Assembly: GCF_008304605.1 (NCBI RefSeq)
Contig: NZ_PIJY01000007.1
Coordinates: 23,091 to 87,090, forward strand
Source: Oceanobacillus polygoni
GTDB taxonomy: Bacteria; Bacillota; Bacilli; Bacillales; Amphibacillaceae
Direction of reading: 5' to 3'
DNA: 64,000 nucleotides
Positions 53,210-61,872 of this stretch are shown piece by piece. A program made the position numbers and the translations under genes. How positions within the stretch are numbered: position 1 is the first letter of the stretch; the number at the start of each line of letters is the position of its first letter. The notes beneath the pieces were generated by a model. It ran no database searches and was not told the origin of the DNA. It was given only the letters and a program-made list of their open reading frames with translations.

Positions 53210-53318
53210 TCATACGTAGATTCTAGGTGTATGCACATAATTTTGATCGAACGTGCCGCTTTCCACTAGTTGTTCTATTTCTGAAAATGTTACTTTACCC
53301 GCAGCTGCCATCATCAGG
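53210..53318 (-). pseudogene. C-terminal scrap of a CoA-transferase subunit A
   Basis: About 36 codons, MMAAAGKVTFSEIEQLVESG then TFDQNYVHTPRIYV and a stop. This matches [20 protein letters not shown] in the intact scoA. Confidence 0.8.
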
Positions 53319-53576
53319 TGTTAATGCAATCGCGATAGACTTTGCCATCCCTGTACTTTCCATCAGCTTTTCAAAAACTGCCCCAAGCATGAATACAGGA
53401 AACCATTGCTTTGCAAAGTTGACAAATATATGTTTTCGTGTATGCATCCAACAAGTCTAGCCCACCTGTTAGCACAACAACACCTGCAGCGATGGGTACA
53501 ATCCAAATGATTGACCATCCTAAATAAGCAATCGTTATTAAGACAATAAGTCAAAAATAATTCCAAATCTCATCAT
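53319..53576 (-). pseudogene. broken GntP-family permease
   Basis: Frameshifted permease fragment: ITIAYLGWSIIWIVPIAAGV then VVLTGGLDLLDAYTKTYI, and in another frame VNFAKQWFPVFMLGAVFEKL then MESTGMAKSIAIAL. It is fused directly to the CoA-transferase scrap, the mark of a deletion. A possible original start ATG at 53576 is preceded by GGAAGAG. Confidence 0.75.
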
Positions 53577-53592
53577 ACTCTTCCTTCACTAT

Positions 53593-54771
53593 TTATATAG
53601 CTTCGACAACCATTGCAATCCCTTGGCCCCCACCAATACAAAGTGAAGCAATTCCATATTTTTTATTTCTTCTTTTTAATTCTTTTACAAGTGTGTAAAG
53701 AACTCTCGTGCCGCTCGCCCCAATTGGATGCCCTAATGCAATCGCTCCCCCATTTACATTCACTTTTTCACGATCTAATTCCAATGCCTTTTCCACTGCT
53801 AAATATTGTGATGCAAAAGCTTCATTCACTTCGATTAGATCCATATCATCCAATGCTAAATCAGCTTTCTTTAACGCTTGCTGTATCGCCGGAACCGGAC
53901 CGATTCCCATATATTCAGGTTCAACACCTGCAATCCCATACGACACAATTCGCGCTAATGGCTGTAAACGATGCTCGTTCACATAACGCTCCCCGGCAAT
54001 TATTACTGCGCCAGCCCCATCATTTATCCCGCTCGAATTCCCGCCAGTTACTGTTCCATCCTGTTTAAACGAAGCTCGCAATCGACCAAGCTTTTCAATT
54101 GTCGTGTCTTCGCGAATATGTTCATCCGTATCTACGGTTACTGTTCCTTTTCTTGTTTTTACTTCAACTGGAACAATTTCCTCTTGAAACGTTCCAGCCA
54201 TTCTTGCTGCCGCCGCTCGCTTTTGACTTAAATTTGCATATTCATCCTGTTCTTTCCGTGTTATGGCATACTTCTCTGCTAAATTTTCTGCTGTTATCCC
54301 CATTCCTGAACCAATATATTCATCTGTTAAGGCCGCCCAAAGCATGTCATCAACCTGGGGCGTTTTTAATTTCGTACCAAATCTACTTCCCCTTAGTGCA
54401 TAAGGAGATAGACTCATATTTTCTACGCCACCAGCTAATGCCACATCTGCATCCCCAAGCAAAATAGATTGTGTTGCTGAAATAACAGACTCGAGCCCCG
54501 ATCCACATAAACGATTTACGGTTAGTGCAGGGCTGGATAATGGAATACCCGTTTCGAGTGCAATATGCCTTGATAAATATGGTGCGTTTTTCGCGGAATG
54601 GATAACATTTCCGAACACGCTCAAATCAATATCCTCTGCATGAATGCCGCTGCGACGTATTGCTTCCTTACTAACGGTTACTCCTAATTCCGTTGGATCA
54701 ACATCCTTCAAGCTTCCTCCGAATGTGCCAAATGGCGTTCGCGCCCCTTCAACTATATAAACATTCGTCAT
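53593..54771 (-). CDS. acetyl-CoA acetyltransferase (thiolase)
   Basis: Splits acetoacetyl-CoA to two acetyl-CoA at the end of ketone-body catabolism; 392 residues. Nucleophile Cys89 in NRLCGSGLES, GNSSGINDGAGAVI, the active-site His in GGAIALGHPIGASGTR, and the base Cys in ASLCIGGGQGIAM. AVEKALEL and NEAFASQYLAVE are also standard. RBS GGGGGAGTGAGAAC, 24 bases after the dehydrogenase. It is the last intact gene of the scoA-scoB-dehydrogenase-thiolase series; B. subtilis lacks a thiolase in its matching cluster. Confidence 0.95.
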   Translation of the reverse strand: MTNVYIVEGARTPFGTFGGSLKDVDPTELGVTVSKEAIRRSGIHAEDIDLSVFGNVIHSAKNAPYLSRHIALETGIPLSSPALTVNRLCGSGLESVISATQSILLGDADVALAGGVENMSLSPYALRGSRFGTKLKTPQVDDMLWAALTDEYIGSGMGITAENLAEKYAITRKEQDEYANLSQKRAAAARMAGTFQEEIVPVEVKTRKGTVTVDTDEHIREDTTIEKLGRLRASFKQDGTVTGGNSSGINDGAGAVIIAGERYVNEHRLQPLARIVSYGIAGVEPEYMGIGPVPAIQQALKKADLALDDMDLIEVNEAFASQYLAVEKALELDREKVNVNGGAIALGHPIGASGTRVLYTLVKELKRRNKKYGIASLCIGGGQGIAMVVEAI

Positions 54772-54795
54772 GTTCTCACTCCCCCATTTTTATGA

Positions 54796-55572
54796 TTACT
54801 GTGCGGTGTACCCTCCATCTAGTACAACTGCTTGCCCTGTAACTCCTTTGGCTTTATCACTAGCAAGAAAGATTGCATAATCCGCAATTTCCTGAACAGC
54901 TAAAAGACGCTTTTGTGGTACCAATGGGTATAAAACCTCTTCCAATACTTTTTCAACTGGGATATTACGATTTTTTGCTAGGTCCTCAAATTGCCCTCGG
55001 ACAAGCGGAGTATCCACATAGCCTGGGCACAATGCGTTTACGGTAATGCCACTTGCAGCTCCTTCTAATGCTGATACTTTTGTTAAACCAATAAGCCCGT
55101 GCTTTGCACTGTTATATGCTGCCTTACCTGCAAAACCAATTACCCCATTGATTGAAGCCATATTAATGATCCGTCCAAACCTTTGCTTTTTCATTAACGG
55201 AAAAATATGTTTTGTTGCCATAAATGGAGCAACAAGCATCACCTTTGTCATAAACTCAAACTTCTCAGTAGGGAAATCTTCAATGGACGCTACATGCTGT
55301 AAACCAGCATTATTAATGAGCACATCGAGTCTGCCGTATTTTTCAACTGTTTGATCCAACGCTTGCTTCAATTCTTCTTCATTGGTAACATCACATTTCA
55401 GTCCAATACAATCATAGCCATCCTTGTTTAAGCTTTCTGATACCTCCTGTACTTTTTCAGCGTTTATATCCGATAATGCAACTTTTGCACCATTCTTTGC
55501 AAACTCCACACCAATTTCATATCCAATTCCACTCGCTGCCCCAGTTATAAAAACCACTTTGTTTTCTACCAT
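54796..55572 (-). CDS. 3-hydroxybutyrate dehydrogenase (SDR family)
   Basis: NAD-dependent oxidation of D-3-hydroxybutyrate to acetoacetate; 258 residues, the typical length. Cofactor motif TGAASGIG (10-17), NNAG in VLINNAGLQHV, catalytic Ser in NMASINGVIGF, and YNSAKHG with Tyr/Lys. The hallmark of this branch, NALCPGYVDTPLVRGQ, is present, as in B. subtilis YxjF and Pseudomonas BdhA. It lies 14 bases after scoB; GGGGGATATTTTC is the RBS. Confidence 0.92.
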   Translation of the reverse strand: MVENKVVFITGAASGIGYEIGVEFAKNGAKVALSDINAEKVQEVSESLNKDGYDCIGLKCDVTNEEELKQALDQTVEKYGRLDVLINNAGLQHVASIEDFPTEKFEFMTKVMLVAPFMATKHIFPLMKKQRFGRIINMASINGVIGFAGKAAYNSAKHGLIGLTKVSALEGAASGITVNALCPGYVDTPLVRGQFEDLAKNRNIPVEKVLEEVLYPLVPQKRLLAVQEIADYAIFLASDKAKGVTGQAVVLDGGYTAQ

Positions 55573-55586
55573 GAAAATATCCCCCT

Positions 55587-56261
55587 TTAATACGTATCTA
55601 ACTGTAAATGCTCACTAATTCTAAGCTCTGCCTCTGTAGATGCTACGACTTCTTCAACTGTCCATCCTTCTGCAACTTCTAACAGTACAAGACCAGTTTC
55701 TTCAACATCGATAACCGCCCGATCTGTAATAATACGATTCACAACTTGTTCCCCGGTTAGAGGCAGGCTGCATTCTTTCAAAATTTTTGATTCACCATGT
55801 TTATTTACATGATCCATAATAATAACGATTTTCTTGGCCCCGTGCACGATATCCATCGCACCACCCATACCTTTAATCATCTTCCCTGGAATCATCCAAT
55901 TTGCTAAATCACCAGTTTCTGATACTTCCATTCCACCAAGAATAGCTAGATCCAAATGTGCTCCACGAATCATTGCAAAAGATTCCGCATTACTGAAATA
56001 CGATGCACCTTCTTGAGCAGTTACAGTTTCTTTACCTGCATTAATTAAATCAGGGTCAACTTCTTCTTTTAGTGGTGATTTTCCAATTCCGAGCAATCCA
56101 TTTTCTGACTGAAGCACAACCTGCTTTCCGTCTTGAATATAATTAGCGACCATTGTTGGCATCCCAATTCCTAAATTAACATAGGAACCGCTTACAATTT
56201 CTTTCTCAGCTCTTTTTGCTATTCGTTCCCGTACTAATGCCTTATCTAATTGTTTTAACAT
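55587..56261 (-). CDS. scoB: succinyl-CoA:3-ketoacid CoA-transferase subunit B
   Basis: Moves CoA from succinyl-CoA to acetoacetate with subunit A. 224 residues; the catalytic Glu lies in [15 protein letters not shown]. Also [14 protein letters not shown] near the start, [20 protein letters not shown] and [38 protein letters not shown], 24 bases after scoA. The end ([11 protein letters not shown]) matches the normal terminus of the family. Confidence 0.96.
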   Translation of the reverse strand: MLKQLDKALVRERIAKRAEKEIVSGSYVNLGIGMPTMVANYIQDGKQVVLQSENGLLGIGKSPLKEEVDPDLINAGKETVTAQEGASYFSNAESFAMIRGAHLDLAILGGMEVSETGDLANWMIPGKMIKGMGGAMDIVHGAKKIVIIMDHVNKHGESKILKECSLPLTGEQVVNRIITDRAVIDVEETGLVLLEVAEGWTVEEVVASTEAELRISEHLQLDTY

Positions 56262-56285
56262 CCATCATTACCTCCTACTATTCCG

Positions 56286-56984
56286 TTAAGCTTCTTGCCG
56301 TGTAGTTAAGCGCTCAATTCGTTTCTCTTGCGCTCCTTCAATTAGACCTTGTACATAGATTCCCGGAGTGTGAACATGATCTGGTTCAATTGCTCCTATG
56401 TCTTGTAATTGCTCCACCTCTGCAACGGTCACATTGCCAGCAGCGGCCATCATTGGATTAAAGTTACGTGCTGTTTTATTGTAAATCAGATTGCCATAAC
56501 GATCCCCAACAGCTGCACGAACTAAACTGAAATCTGCTTTTAGTGCCGTTTGCAGCAAATACTCTTTATTATCAAAAGCACGAACTTCTCCACCGTCAGC
56601 AATTGGAGTTCCAACTCCAGCTGGTGTATAAAATGCTGGAATTCCTGCACCACCTGCACGAATTCTTTCTGCTAGCGTACCTTGTGGTGTTAATTCCAAC
56701 TCCAATGTGCCCTCTAGAACCTGTTTTTCAAATTCCTTATTTTCACCAACATAGGAAGCTATCATCTTATCAATTTGCCTATTTTTTAATAATAGTCCTA
56801 GCCCCCAGTCATCAACACCACAATTATTCGATATTACAGTTAAATGCTTCACCTCAGAATCTACCAATGCTAGAATCAAGTTCTCTGGTATACCCACTAA
56901 CCCAAAACCGCCAACCATAATTGTTGATCCGTCTTTAATTCCTGCTACTGCCTCTGCAAAAGATGTGTAAATGGTTTTCATCAT
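56286..56984 (-). CDS. scoA: succinyl-CoA:3-ketoacid CoA-transferase subunit A
   Basis: Partner of ScoB; 232 residues. CoA-binding [20 protein letters not shown] and [20 protein letters not shown]; then [20 protein letters not shown], and the conserved [20 protein letters not shown]. The frame runs 42 codons further upstream, but GGAAAGGGGACTACGT before 56984 and the family start ([12 protein letters not shown]) set it here. A sigma-54 promoter lies 28 bases upstream, making scoA the first gene of the ketone-body operon. Confidence 0.96.
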   Translation of the reverse strand: MMKTIYTSFAEAVAGIKDGSTIMVGGFGLVGIPENLILALVDSEVKHLTVISNNCGVDDWGLGLLLKNRQIDKMIASYVGENKEFEKQVLEGTLELELTPQGTLAERIRAGGAGIPAFYTPAGVGTPIADGGEVRAFDNKEYLLQTALKADFSLVRAAVGDRYGNLIYNKTARNFNPMMAAAGNVTVAEVEQLQDIGAIEPDHVHTPGIYVQGLIEGAQEKRIERLTTRQEA

Positions 56985-57011
56985 ACGTAGTCCCCTTTCC
57001 ACATATATACC

Positions 57012-57027
57012 TGCAAACTTCATGCCA
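57012..57027 (-). promoter_or_regulatory. sigma-54 (-24/-12) promoter of the scoA operon
   Basis: TGGCATGAAGTTTGCA on the minus strand, against TGGCAC-R-N4-TTGCW: 15 of 16 positions fit and the GG and GC are spaced exactly. Transcription would start around 57000, 15 bases before the scoA start codon, leaving room for only the RBS. Confidence 0.88.
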
Positions 57028-57082
57028 ACTAATAAAAAACATAAAAATACAGACGTACCAGCAATCCATACAACCATCAAAA

Positions 57083-57114
57083 AACCTTGTTTCCAAACTC
57101 TCGGAAACAAGGTT
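57083..57114 (-). terminator. terminator after the sigma-54 activator gene
   Basis: A perfect 12-bp stem (AACCTTGTTTCC/GGAAACAAGGTT) then T6 on the minus strand. It isolates the operon from read-through. Confidence 0.9.
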
Positions 57115-57156
57115 AAATGAGTAAATCAATTTAATGTAAGCCCTCTCTACAGACTG

Positions 57157-57168
57157 AGGTCGCGACCT
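57157..57168. promoter_or_regulatory. candidate activator-binding palindrome
   Basis: Perfect 12-bp palindrome AGGTCGCGACCT, GC-rich in AT-rich surroundings, 130-145 bases upstream of the -24/-12 site: a normal enhancer distance. Inferred from position and symmetry. Confidence 0.45.
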
Positions 57169-57173
57169 TTCCA

Positions 57174-58568
57174 TCATTTCGGATTATATTCCACATTTCC
57201 GGAATAATCGGGTTTGTATTTTTTCAGCTTTTCATAAAAACTTGATTTACCGATACCTAACAACTCAGCCGCCTTCACTTTATCACCATTTGCTTTATCC
57301 AACGCTTGCTCAATTGCTTGTTTTTCTGCTCTAGCCAAAATCTCCTTTAATCCGGTGCCTTTTCCAGTTATCAACATATCGGATTTTAATTGATCTGGTA
57401 AATCATCTAGTTTGATTATATCTGTATTTGTCAGATATACAGCAGATTCAATAACATTTTCTAACTGCCTGACATTCCCTGGCCAATCATAGCCTTGGAA
57501 AAAGTCCATCACTTCTGCTTGAAATCCGTGTATTCTTTTACCAGTGCGCTTGGTAATTTTATCAAGTATAAATTTAGCCAGCACGCGGATATCCTCGGAC
57601 CGTTCTCGCAATGGAGGAATTTCAATTGGAACAACATTGATTCGGTAAAATAAATCCTCTCGAAAGCGATTCGCTTCAATTAACTGTTCTAAATTTTGGT
57701 TTGTAGCTGCGATAATTCGCACGTCCACTTTTTGTGTCGTTTCTGAACCAAGTACCTCCACTTCCCCTTCCTGCAGAACACGAAGAATTTTTACTTGTGC
57801 ATTCAATGACATATCCCCTATTTCATCCAAAAATAATGTCCCACCATCAGCCAATTGGAACTTACCTAGTTTTCCAGCTTTTTTTGCTCCTGTAAATGCA
57901 CCACCAGCATAGCCAAATAACTCGGATTCGAGCAATTCCTCGGGAATTGCTGCACAGTTTATTTTTATAAATGGCTTTGTACTGCGTTCACTTAGATGAT
58001 GGATACTATGCGCAAACAGTTCCTTGCCCGTGCCGCTCTCTCCCTTTATTAGAACAGAAACATCCCCTGTAGAGACCTTTTTAATTTTCTCTTTCATTTT
58101 ATCCATTTTTACCGAACTGGCAACAATATCATGTAATGCATACGTAGCACCATTTTGCTTGCTTAATTTTTTCCGATAGTTTTCAATTTGTAGCAGCAAA
58201 TCCTTAATATGCGCGTTCATTTTCATCCATTCTTTCGTATCCCGATAAAGGACTGTTCCAACTGCCCCAACAAGATGTCCACCAGAATAGAGCGGAATAC
58301 GATTGGCAATCATATGATTTCCTTTAATATACTGCAGGTCAGCAATTTCTTCCTTCCCAGTTTGTGCAACAATATGCATTCTTGTGTTTTCAATTACGTC
58401 TGTTACATGCTTGCCAAGTACATCCTCTAATTGAACTTCGATAAATTTACAATAGTTTTCATTGAGATAAGTAACTAATCCTTGTTCATCAACAACAACA
58501 AAGCAGAAATTCGTCTTCTCAAAAACAGCTTCAATGATTTCCTCTCTGTATGCATTATGTAACAGCAT
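57174..58568 (-). CDS. sigma-54-dependent activator with PAS domain
   Basis: A 464-residue enhancer-binding protein that opens sigma-54 promoters. N-terminal PAS sensor (about 10-110; FCFVVVDEQGLVTYLNENYC), coiled linker, AAA+ domain with Walker A GESGTGKE (176-183), the sigma-54-contacting GAFTGA (223-228), Walker B GGTLFLDEIGDM, and the R-finger region RFREDLFYRINVVPIEIPPL. A Fis-type helix-turn-helix at the end reads NGDKVKAAELLGIGKSSFYE. It sits directly upstream of the scoA operon with its -24/-12 promoter, so control of 3-hydroxybutyrate or acetoacetate use is the likely role. The ligand of the PAS domain is unknown. Confidence 0.94.
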   Translation of the reverse strand: MLLHNAYREEIIEAVFEKTNFCFVVVDEQGLVTYLNENYCKFIEVQLEDVLGKHVTDVIENTRMHIVAQTGKEEIADLQYIKGNHMIANRIPLYSGGHLVGAVGTVLYRDTKEWMKMNAHIKDLLLQIENYRKKLSKQNGATYALHDIVASSVKMDKMKEKIKKVSTGDVSVLIKGESGTGKELFAHSIHHLSERSTKPFIKINCAAIPEELLESELFGYAGGAFTGAKKAGKLGKFQLADGGTLFLDEIGDMSLNAQVKILRVLQEGEVEVLGSETTQKVDVRIIAATNQNLEQLIEANRFREDLFYRINVVPIEIPPLRERSEDIRVLAKFILDKITKRTGKRIHGFQAEVMDFFQGYDWPGNVRQLENVIESAVYLTNTDIIKLDDLPDQLKSDMLITGKGTGLKEILARAEKQAIEQALDKANGDKVKAAELLGIGKSSFYEKLKKYKPDYSGNVEYNPK

Positions 58569-58604
58569 CTTCTCTCTCCTATCCTATAACTCTTGCTAAA
58601 CCTA

Positions 58605-58629
58605 TTTTTGTGAAACGCTTTCACAAAAA
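58605..58629. promoter_or_regulatory. long palindrome upstream of the activator gene
   Basis: Arms TTTTTGTGAAA and TTTCACAAAAA (11 bp, perfect) around CGC. The centre TGTGAAACGCTTTCACA resembles a CcpA cre site with one base less than usual, 37-61 bases before the activator start. It is either a repressor site or a small hairpin. Confidence 0.45.
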
Positions 58630-58850
58630 TAGTCTATCCCTTTCAGCTTAACAATTAAGACACAAATTTTGTTACTTTTATCATACCAAATTTCACGCTC
58701 GATGTATCCGCAGTGTGTAAAATCTTTAGATTGCATGGGGGTAAGCTTTTCTAGGCGTGCCACGTTAACGTTTACTTTTTTACCACATTAAATGTAAAGA
58801 AATAACATATAGTTTATTGTAATCGGTTGATTATAATTAGGAGGGGTTAG

Positions 58851-59108
58851 ATGAAAAATGATTCTAATACCGATAACCAGGATACATCCATAGACTCTAG
58901 TCTTCAACTTGCATTAATTGCAGCAGCACTAACAACATTAGCCGATTTAATTGCAACTTTTTCAGCTTTAGAAGCTATTGATGAAGCACGTATTCAAAAT
59001 GAAGCTGATAAACAAGCTCAAGAAGCATTAGATGCAAGATTCAAAACCATAGAGGATCAGCTTAAAAATCTGGAAGATGTGATACAAGACTTGAAATCAG
59101 GCAGTTAA
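58851..59108 (+). CDS. small hypothetical protein with coiled-coil end
   Basis: 85 residues, unknown family. The N-terminus is polar (MKNDSNTDNQDTSIDSSLQL), the middle is an Ala/Leu-rich helix (ALIAAALTTLADLIATFSAL), and residues 45-82 form a likely coiled coil (ADKQAQEALDARFKTIEDQL, then KNLEDVIQDL). A perfect RBS AGGAGGGGTTAG supports expression. There are no cysteines and no signal peptide. Similar small proteins occur in spore formers, but I cannot give a function. Confidence 0.65.
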   Translation: MKNDSNTDNQDTSIDSSLQLALIAAALTTLADLIATFSALEAIDEARIQNEADKQAQEALDARFKTIEDQLKNLEDVIQDLKSGS

Positions 59109-59232
59109 CTATACTTTATGACCTAAGGAAATAATCGTGTTTCTATTTCTAATCCATACTCCTAGTAATCAGAAGAGATACGAGAAAACGAAGGTACTTT
59201 GTAACAATATACATAAACAAGCCCTCACTAGG

Positions 59233-59280
59233 TAGTGACCCCTAATGTTAGATTTTCACTCTAACATTTGGGGTGCAGTA
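59233..59280. repeat. back-to-back IS3-type terminal repeats
   Basis: TAGTGACCCCTAATGTTAGA (59233-59252) and, inverted, TACTGCACCCCAAATGTTAGA-like sequence (59260-59280; read TCTAACATTTGGGGTGCAGT on the plus strand), only seven bases apart. The TGxxCCCC...GTTAGA form is that of IS3/IS150-family ends. No transposase remains, so this is a collapsed element or a hairpin derived from one. Confidence 0.5.
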
Positions 59281-59294
59281 CCCACTATTTCCTG

Positions 59295-59498
59295 TTAATA
59301 AAATTTCTTACAACAATGACAGAATTTTTTCTTACAACAGTGACAGAAGTTCTTCTTACATTTATGAAAATCTTTCTGTGGATGGAAATTATAGTGATTT
59401 CCTGGACAACCATAATGATAATGCTCTTCCTTCTTGTTGAAGCAGTGGTGCTGACACCAATCTTCATACTTCAGTCTACAAGGATCGTAATAATACAT
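59295..59498 (-). CDS. Cys/His-rich mini-protein
   Basis: 67 residues with 11 cysteines and 9 or more histidines. The N-terminus MYYYDPCRLKYEDWCQHHCF is aromatic, and the end repeats FCHCCKK twice (NFCHCCKKKFCHCCKKFY). A strong RBS (AAGGAGGGATAAGCT) supports this frame over overlapping ones. The composition fits a spore-coat/crust or metal-binding peptide; no family is recognised. It ends 15 bases from the IS-like repeat. Confidence 0.6.
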   Translation of the reverse strand: MYYYDPCRLKYEDWCQHHCFNKKEEHYHYGCPGNHYNFHPQKDFHKCKKNFCHCCKKKFCHCCKKFY

Positions 59499-59854
59499 AG
59501 CTTATCCCTCCTTTCTCTCTCAATATATTCGAGTAAGAAAGAAAGAGATTAGACAAAGCTAATAGTAGATAACACATTTTTAGCTCAACAGCATGTTCTT
59601 ATCGATAAATCTATTTAGTTAATAGCACAGGTTACGAAGATTCTCTTAAAATGTGGGCCTGGAGCGCTTTTGTTGGTTGATAAAAAGGAGTAGCAGATGC
59701 TGGACGATGTTATTTCCATCAATAAATAATAGTAAGAATTTTTTCTACTTCTGAAGGTTTGCAAACGGTTTGCAAAATGGTTTTTTAGATTTTTAGAAGA
59801 AAAAAGACAAGGGGAGAAAAGCTCTCTAACCCTTGCCATCATTGTTTATTATAG
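59499..59854. other. non-coding gap upstream of the mini-protein and tRNA
   Basis: No convincing gene. It contains the direct repeat GGTTTGCAAAC-GGTTTGCAAAA (59758-59778), which also forms a palindrome around CG, and a very short frame (MLDDVISINK) behind AAGGAG that I do not call a gene. Confidence 0.4.
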
Positions 59855-59930
59855 CGCGCCCAGAGGGATTCGAACCCCCGACAAACCTGGTACCGGAAAC
59901 CAGTGCTCTATCCAACTGAGCTATGGGCGC
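59855..59930 (-). tRNA. tRNA-Arg (anticodon CCG)
   Basis: Minus strand: acceptor GCGCCCA/TGGGCGC, D-arm GCTC/GAGC, anticodon stem CTGGT/ACCAG with loop TTCCGGT giving CCG, and T-arm GGGGG-TTCGAAT-CCCTC. Discriminator G; the CCA is not encoded (CTAT follows). Reads the rare Arg codon CGG. Confidence 0.93.
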
Positions 59931-60017
59931 ATATGTTTTATAAATTTGACACATATTCTATTATAACGCTGTTTTACTACAGAAACAAGACCTTTTTTAA
60001 AAAATATAATAAAGAAA

Positions 60018-60042
60018 CAGGTTATCGAAAATCGATAACCTG
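60018..60042 (-). terminator. terminator of the opuA operon
   Basis: A perfect 11-bp stem (CAGGTTATCGA/TCGATAACCTG) with a three-base loop, then TTTCTTT on the minus strand. Confidence 0.88.
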
Positions 60043-60056
60043 CTATAAGCTTAATC

Positions 60057-60944
60057 TTATTCTAATCCTTCTGTCCATTCAGCTACTCGATCTGGATTCG
60101 CTTCAACCCAATCAGCTGCTGCATCTGCTGGACTCGTACCTTCTTGGATAGCTACCATTACTTCTTCCATCTCATCTAATTCCCAGTAGAAATTATCAAG
60201 TACTTGGTATGCTTCTGGAAGATCTTCTTCTAACCCTTCACGGACCATTGTTTTAATCACTTCTGCTTCTCCAAATGTACCTTCAGGGTCTTCTAAATAT
60301 TTCAAATCATACGTTTGGAATTTCCAATGTGGTGACCATCCAGTAACAATGATTTCTTCCTCATTGTTGTATGCTTCAGCTAAAGCAGTTGTCATTGCTC
60401 CACTTGAAGATGTTTGGACTTCCCAACCATCCAAGTTATCATATTCTTCTACTGCTCGTTCTGAAGCAGCTACAACTCCTGCTCCAGGCTCAATACCAGT
60501 AATTGTTTGATTTGCTTCATCTGTTAAATCTGCAATCGAATCAACATCCATATAAGTTGGTACTACTAAGCCAATTGCAGCACCTTCAAGGTTCTCACCA
60601 AGGTCAACCACTCGATCACCATATGTCTCAAATTGTGCAGAATGCGTTCCTGGCATCCATGCAGCAACCATCCCATCTGCTTCACCACTTGCGACAGCTT
60701 CCCACATTACTGCATTATCAAGTGGGGTTAAGCTAACGTCATAACCTAAATCCTCTAACACTTTACCAACAACATGCGTAGATGCTATTTCTGTATCCCA
60801 TTCTACGTATGCTAACTCAATTGCATCACCATCTACAATAGCATCCTCTGAACCACTGCCTGATTCTGAATTACCGCAAGCAGCAAGTAATGCTAATAAA
60901 AGTACAGCAACTAGACTTAATAATTTCTTGTTAAGTTTTAACAT
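60057..60944 (-). CDS. opuAC: glycine betaine-binding lipoprotein OpuAC
   Basis: Extracellular betaine receptor of OpuA, 295 residues. Lipobox LLAAC (Cys about 23), Gly/Ser linker, then the OpuAC fold from ELAYVEWDTEIASTHVVGKV. Aromatic cage residues are visible in VEWDTE, AWMPGTHSAQF and GWSPHWKFQTYDLKYLEDPE. Full length. It is the third gene of opuAA-opuAB-opuAC, 70 bases after opuAB. Confidence 0.95.
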   Translation of the reverse strand: MLKLNKKLLSLVAVLLLALLAACGNSESGSGSEDAIVDGDAIELAYVEWDTEIASTHVVGKVLEDLGYDVSLTPLDNAVMWEAVASGEADGMVAAWMPGTHSAQFETYGDRVVDLGENLEGAAIGLVVPTYMDVDSIADLTDEANQTITGIEPGAGVVAASERAVEEYDNLDGWEVQTSSSGAMTTALAEAYNNEEEIIVTGWSPHWKFQTYDLKYLEDPEGTFGEAEVIKTMVREGLEEDLPEAYQVLDNFYWELDEMEEVMVAIQEGTSPADAAADWVEANPDRVAEWTEGLE

Positions 60945-61014
60945 CGCTATTGATCTCCCCTTTTTTAAAATTTATATATGGAAACTTTTCATAATGAAAA
61001 GATGCCAACATGTT

Positions 61015-61872
61015 TTAATCTTTTTTCTTATTCATATTTTGTGTAATACGATCAATAATAATCGCCAAAATTACAATACCGATACCAGCAACAAATCCTG
61101 GACCTACTTGTGCACGTTGTAGGGAGGAAAGAACCTCTCTTCCTAATCCTGGAGCACCAATCATCGATGCAATAACAACCATGGATAAAGCAAGCATGAC
61201 GGTCTGGTTAATTCCAGCCATAATGGTCGCTTTTGCCATTGGCAGCTCCACTTTAAACAACTTTTGCGCTCCTGTACTTCCGAATGCATCCGCAGCTTCC
61301 ACTAAATCTCTAGAAACCTGACGAATACCTAGGTTTGTAAATCTCACTGTAGGAGGAGTTGCAAATATTAAGGATGCAAACACTCCTGGTACCATACCAA
61401 TACCGAAAAATGCAACAGCCGGAATTAAATAAACAAATGCTGGCATTGTCTGCATAAAATCGAGTACTGGTGTAAGAATTGCATTCGCAGCTTTACTCTT
61501 CGACATAAGTATACCGATTGGCACACCGATAATAACGGATAAAATACTCGCCAGTAACACGAGTGTTACAGTGTTCATCAGGTTATCCCAATGCCCTTGA
61601 TTATAAATCAACCAAAGACCAACAATGGAGAAGACAGCTAAACCAAATTTCTTACCTGAAATAAAGAATGCTAGAATAGCAACTGCGATAATAAAGATTA
61701 CCGGTGGAATATTCATTAATACGTCTTCTGACATGAACTCCATGAAATTTCCAAAATGTTCCTTAATTGGATTAAACAAAAATGAAAATTTATCTGTTAT
61801 AAAATCGGTAACGCCTTTTGCTGCATCTGATAACGGTATTTCTGGTATAAAATCTAATGCATTATTCAGCAT
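61015..61872 (-). CDS. opuAB: glycine betaine ABC permease OpuAB
   Basis: Membrane subunit, 285 residues, with the long N-terminal amphipathic part ([20 protein letters not shown]) and six helices. Core signatures are [60 protein letters not shown] and the coupling loop [20 protein letters not shown]. It starts 11 bases inside the end of opuAA, behind GAGGTGAACTTAA. Confidence 0.95.
   Translation of the reverse strand: MLNNALDFIPEIPLSDAAKGVTDFITDKFSFLFNPIKEHFGNFMEFMSEDVLMNIPPVIFIIAVAILAFFISGKKFGLAVFSIVGLWLIYNQGHWDNLMNTVTLVLLASILSVIIGVPIGILMSKSKAANAILTPVLDFMQTMPAFVYLIPAVAFFGIGMVPGVFASLIFATPPTVRFTNLGIRQVSRDLVEAADAFGSTGAQKLFKVELPMAKATIMAGINQTVMLALSMVVIASMIGAPGLGREVLSSLQRAQVGPGFVAGIGIVILAIIIDRITQNMNKKKD

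Noticed and set aside
51747..58568. Reading the locus as polyhydroxybutyrate synthesis
   Set aside because: No PhaC, PhaB or phasin gene is present; CoA-transferase plus permease plus activator fits uptake and breakdown of ketone-body acids better.
59758..59778. GGTTTGCAAAC direct repeat as a CcpA site
   Set aside because: It deviates from the cre consensus at the conserved CA end and lies far from any gene start.
59615..59842. 75-codon minus-strand frame upstream of the tRNA
   Set aside because: No RBS, mixed low-complexity composition, no recognisable domain.
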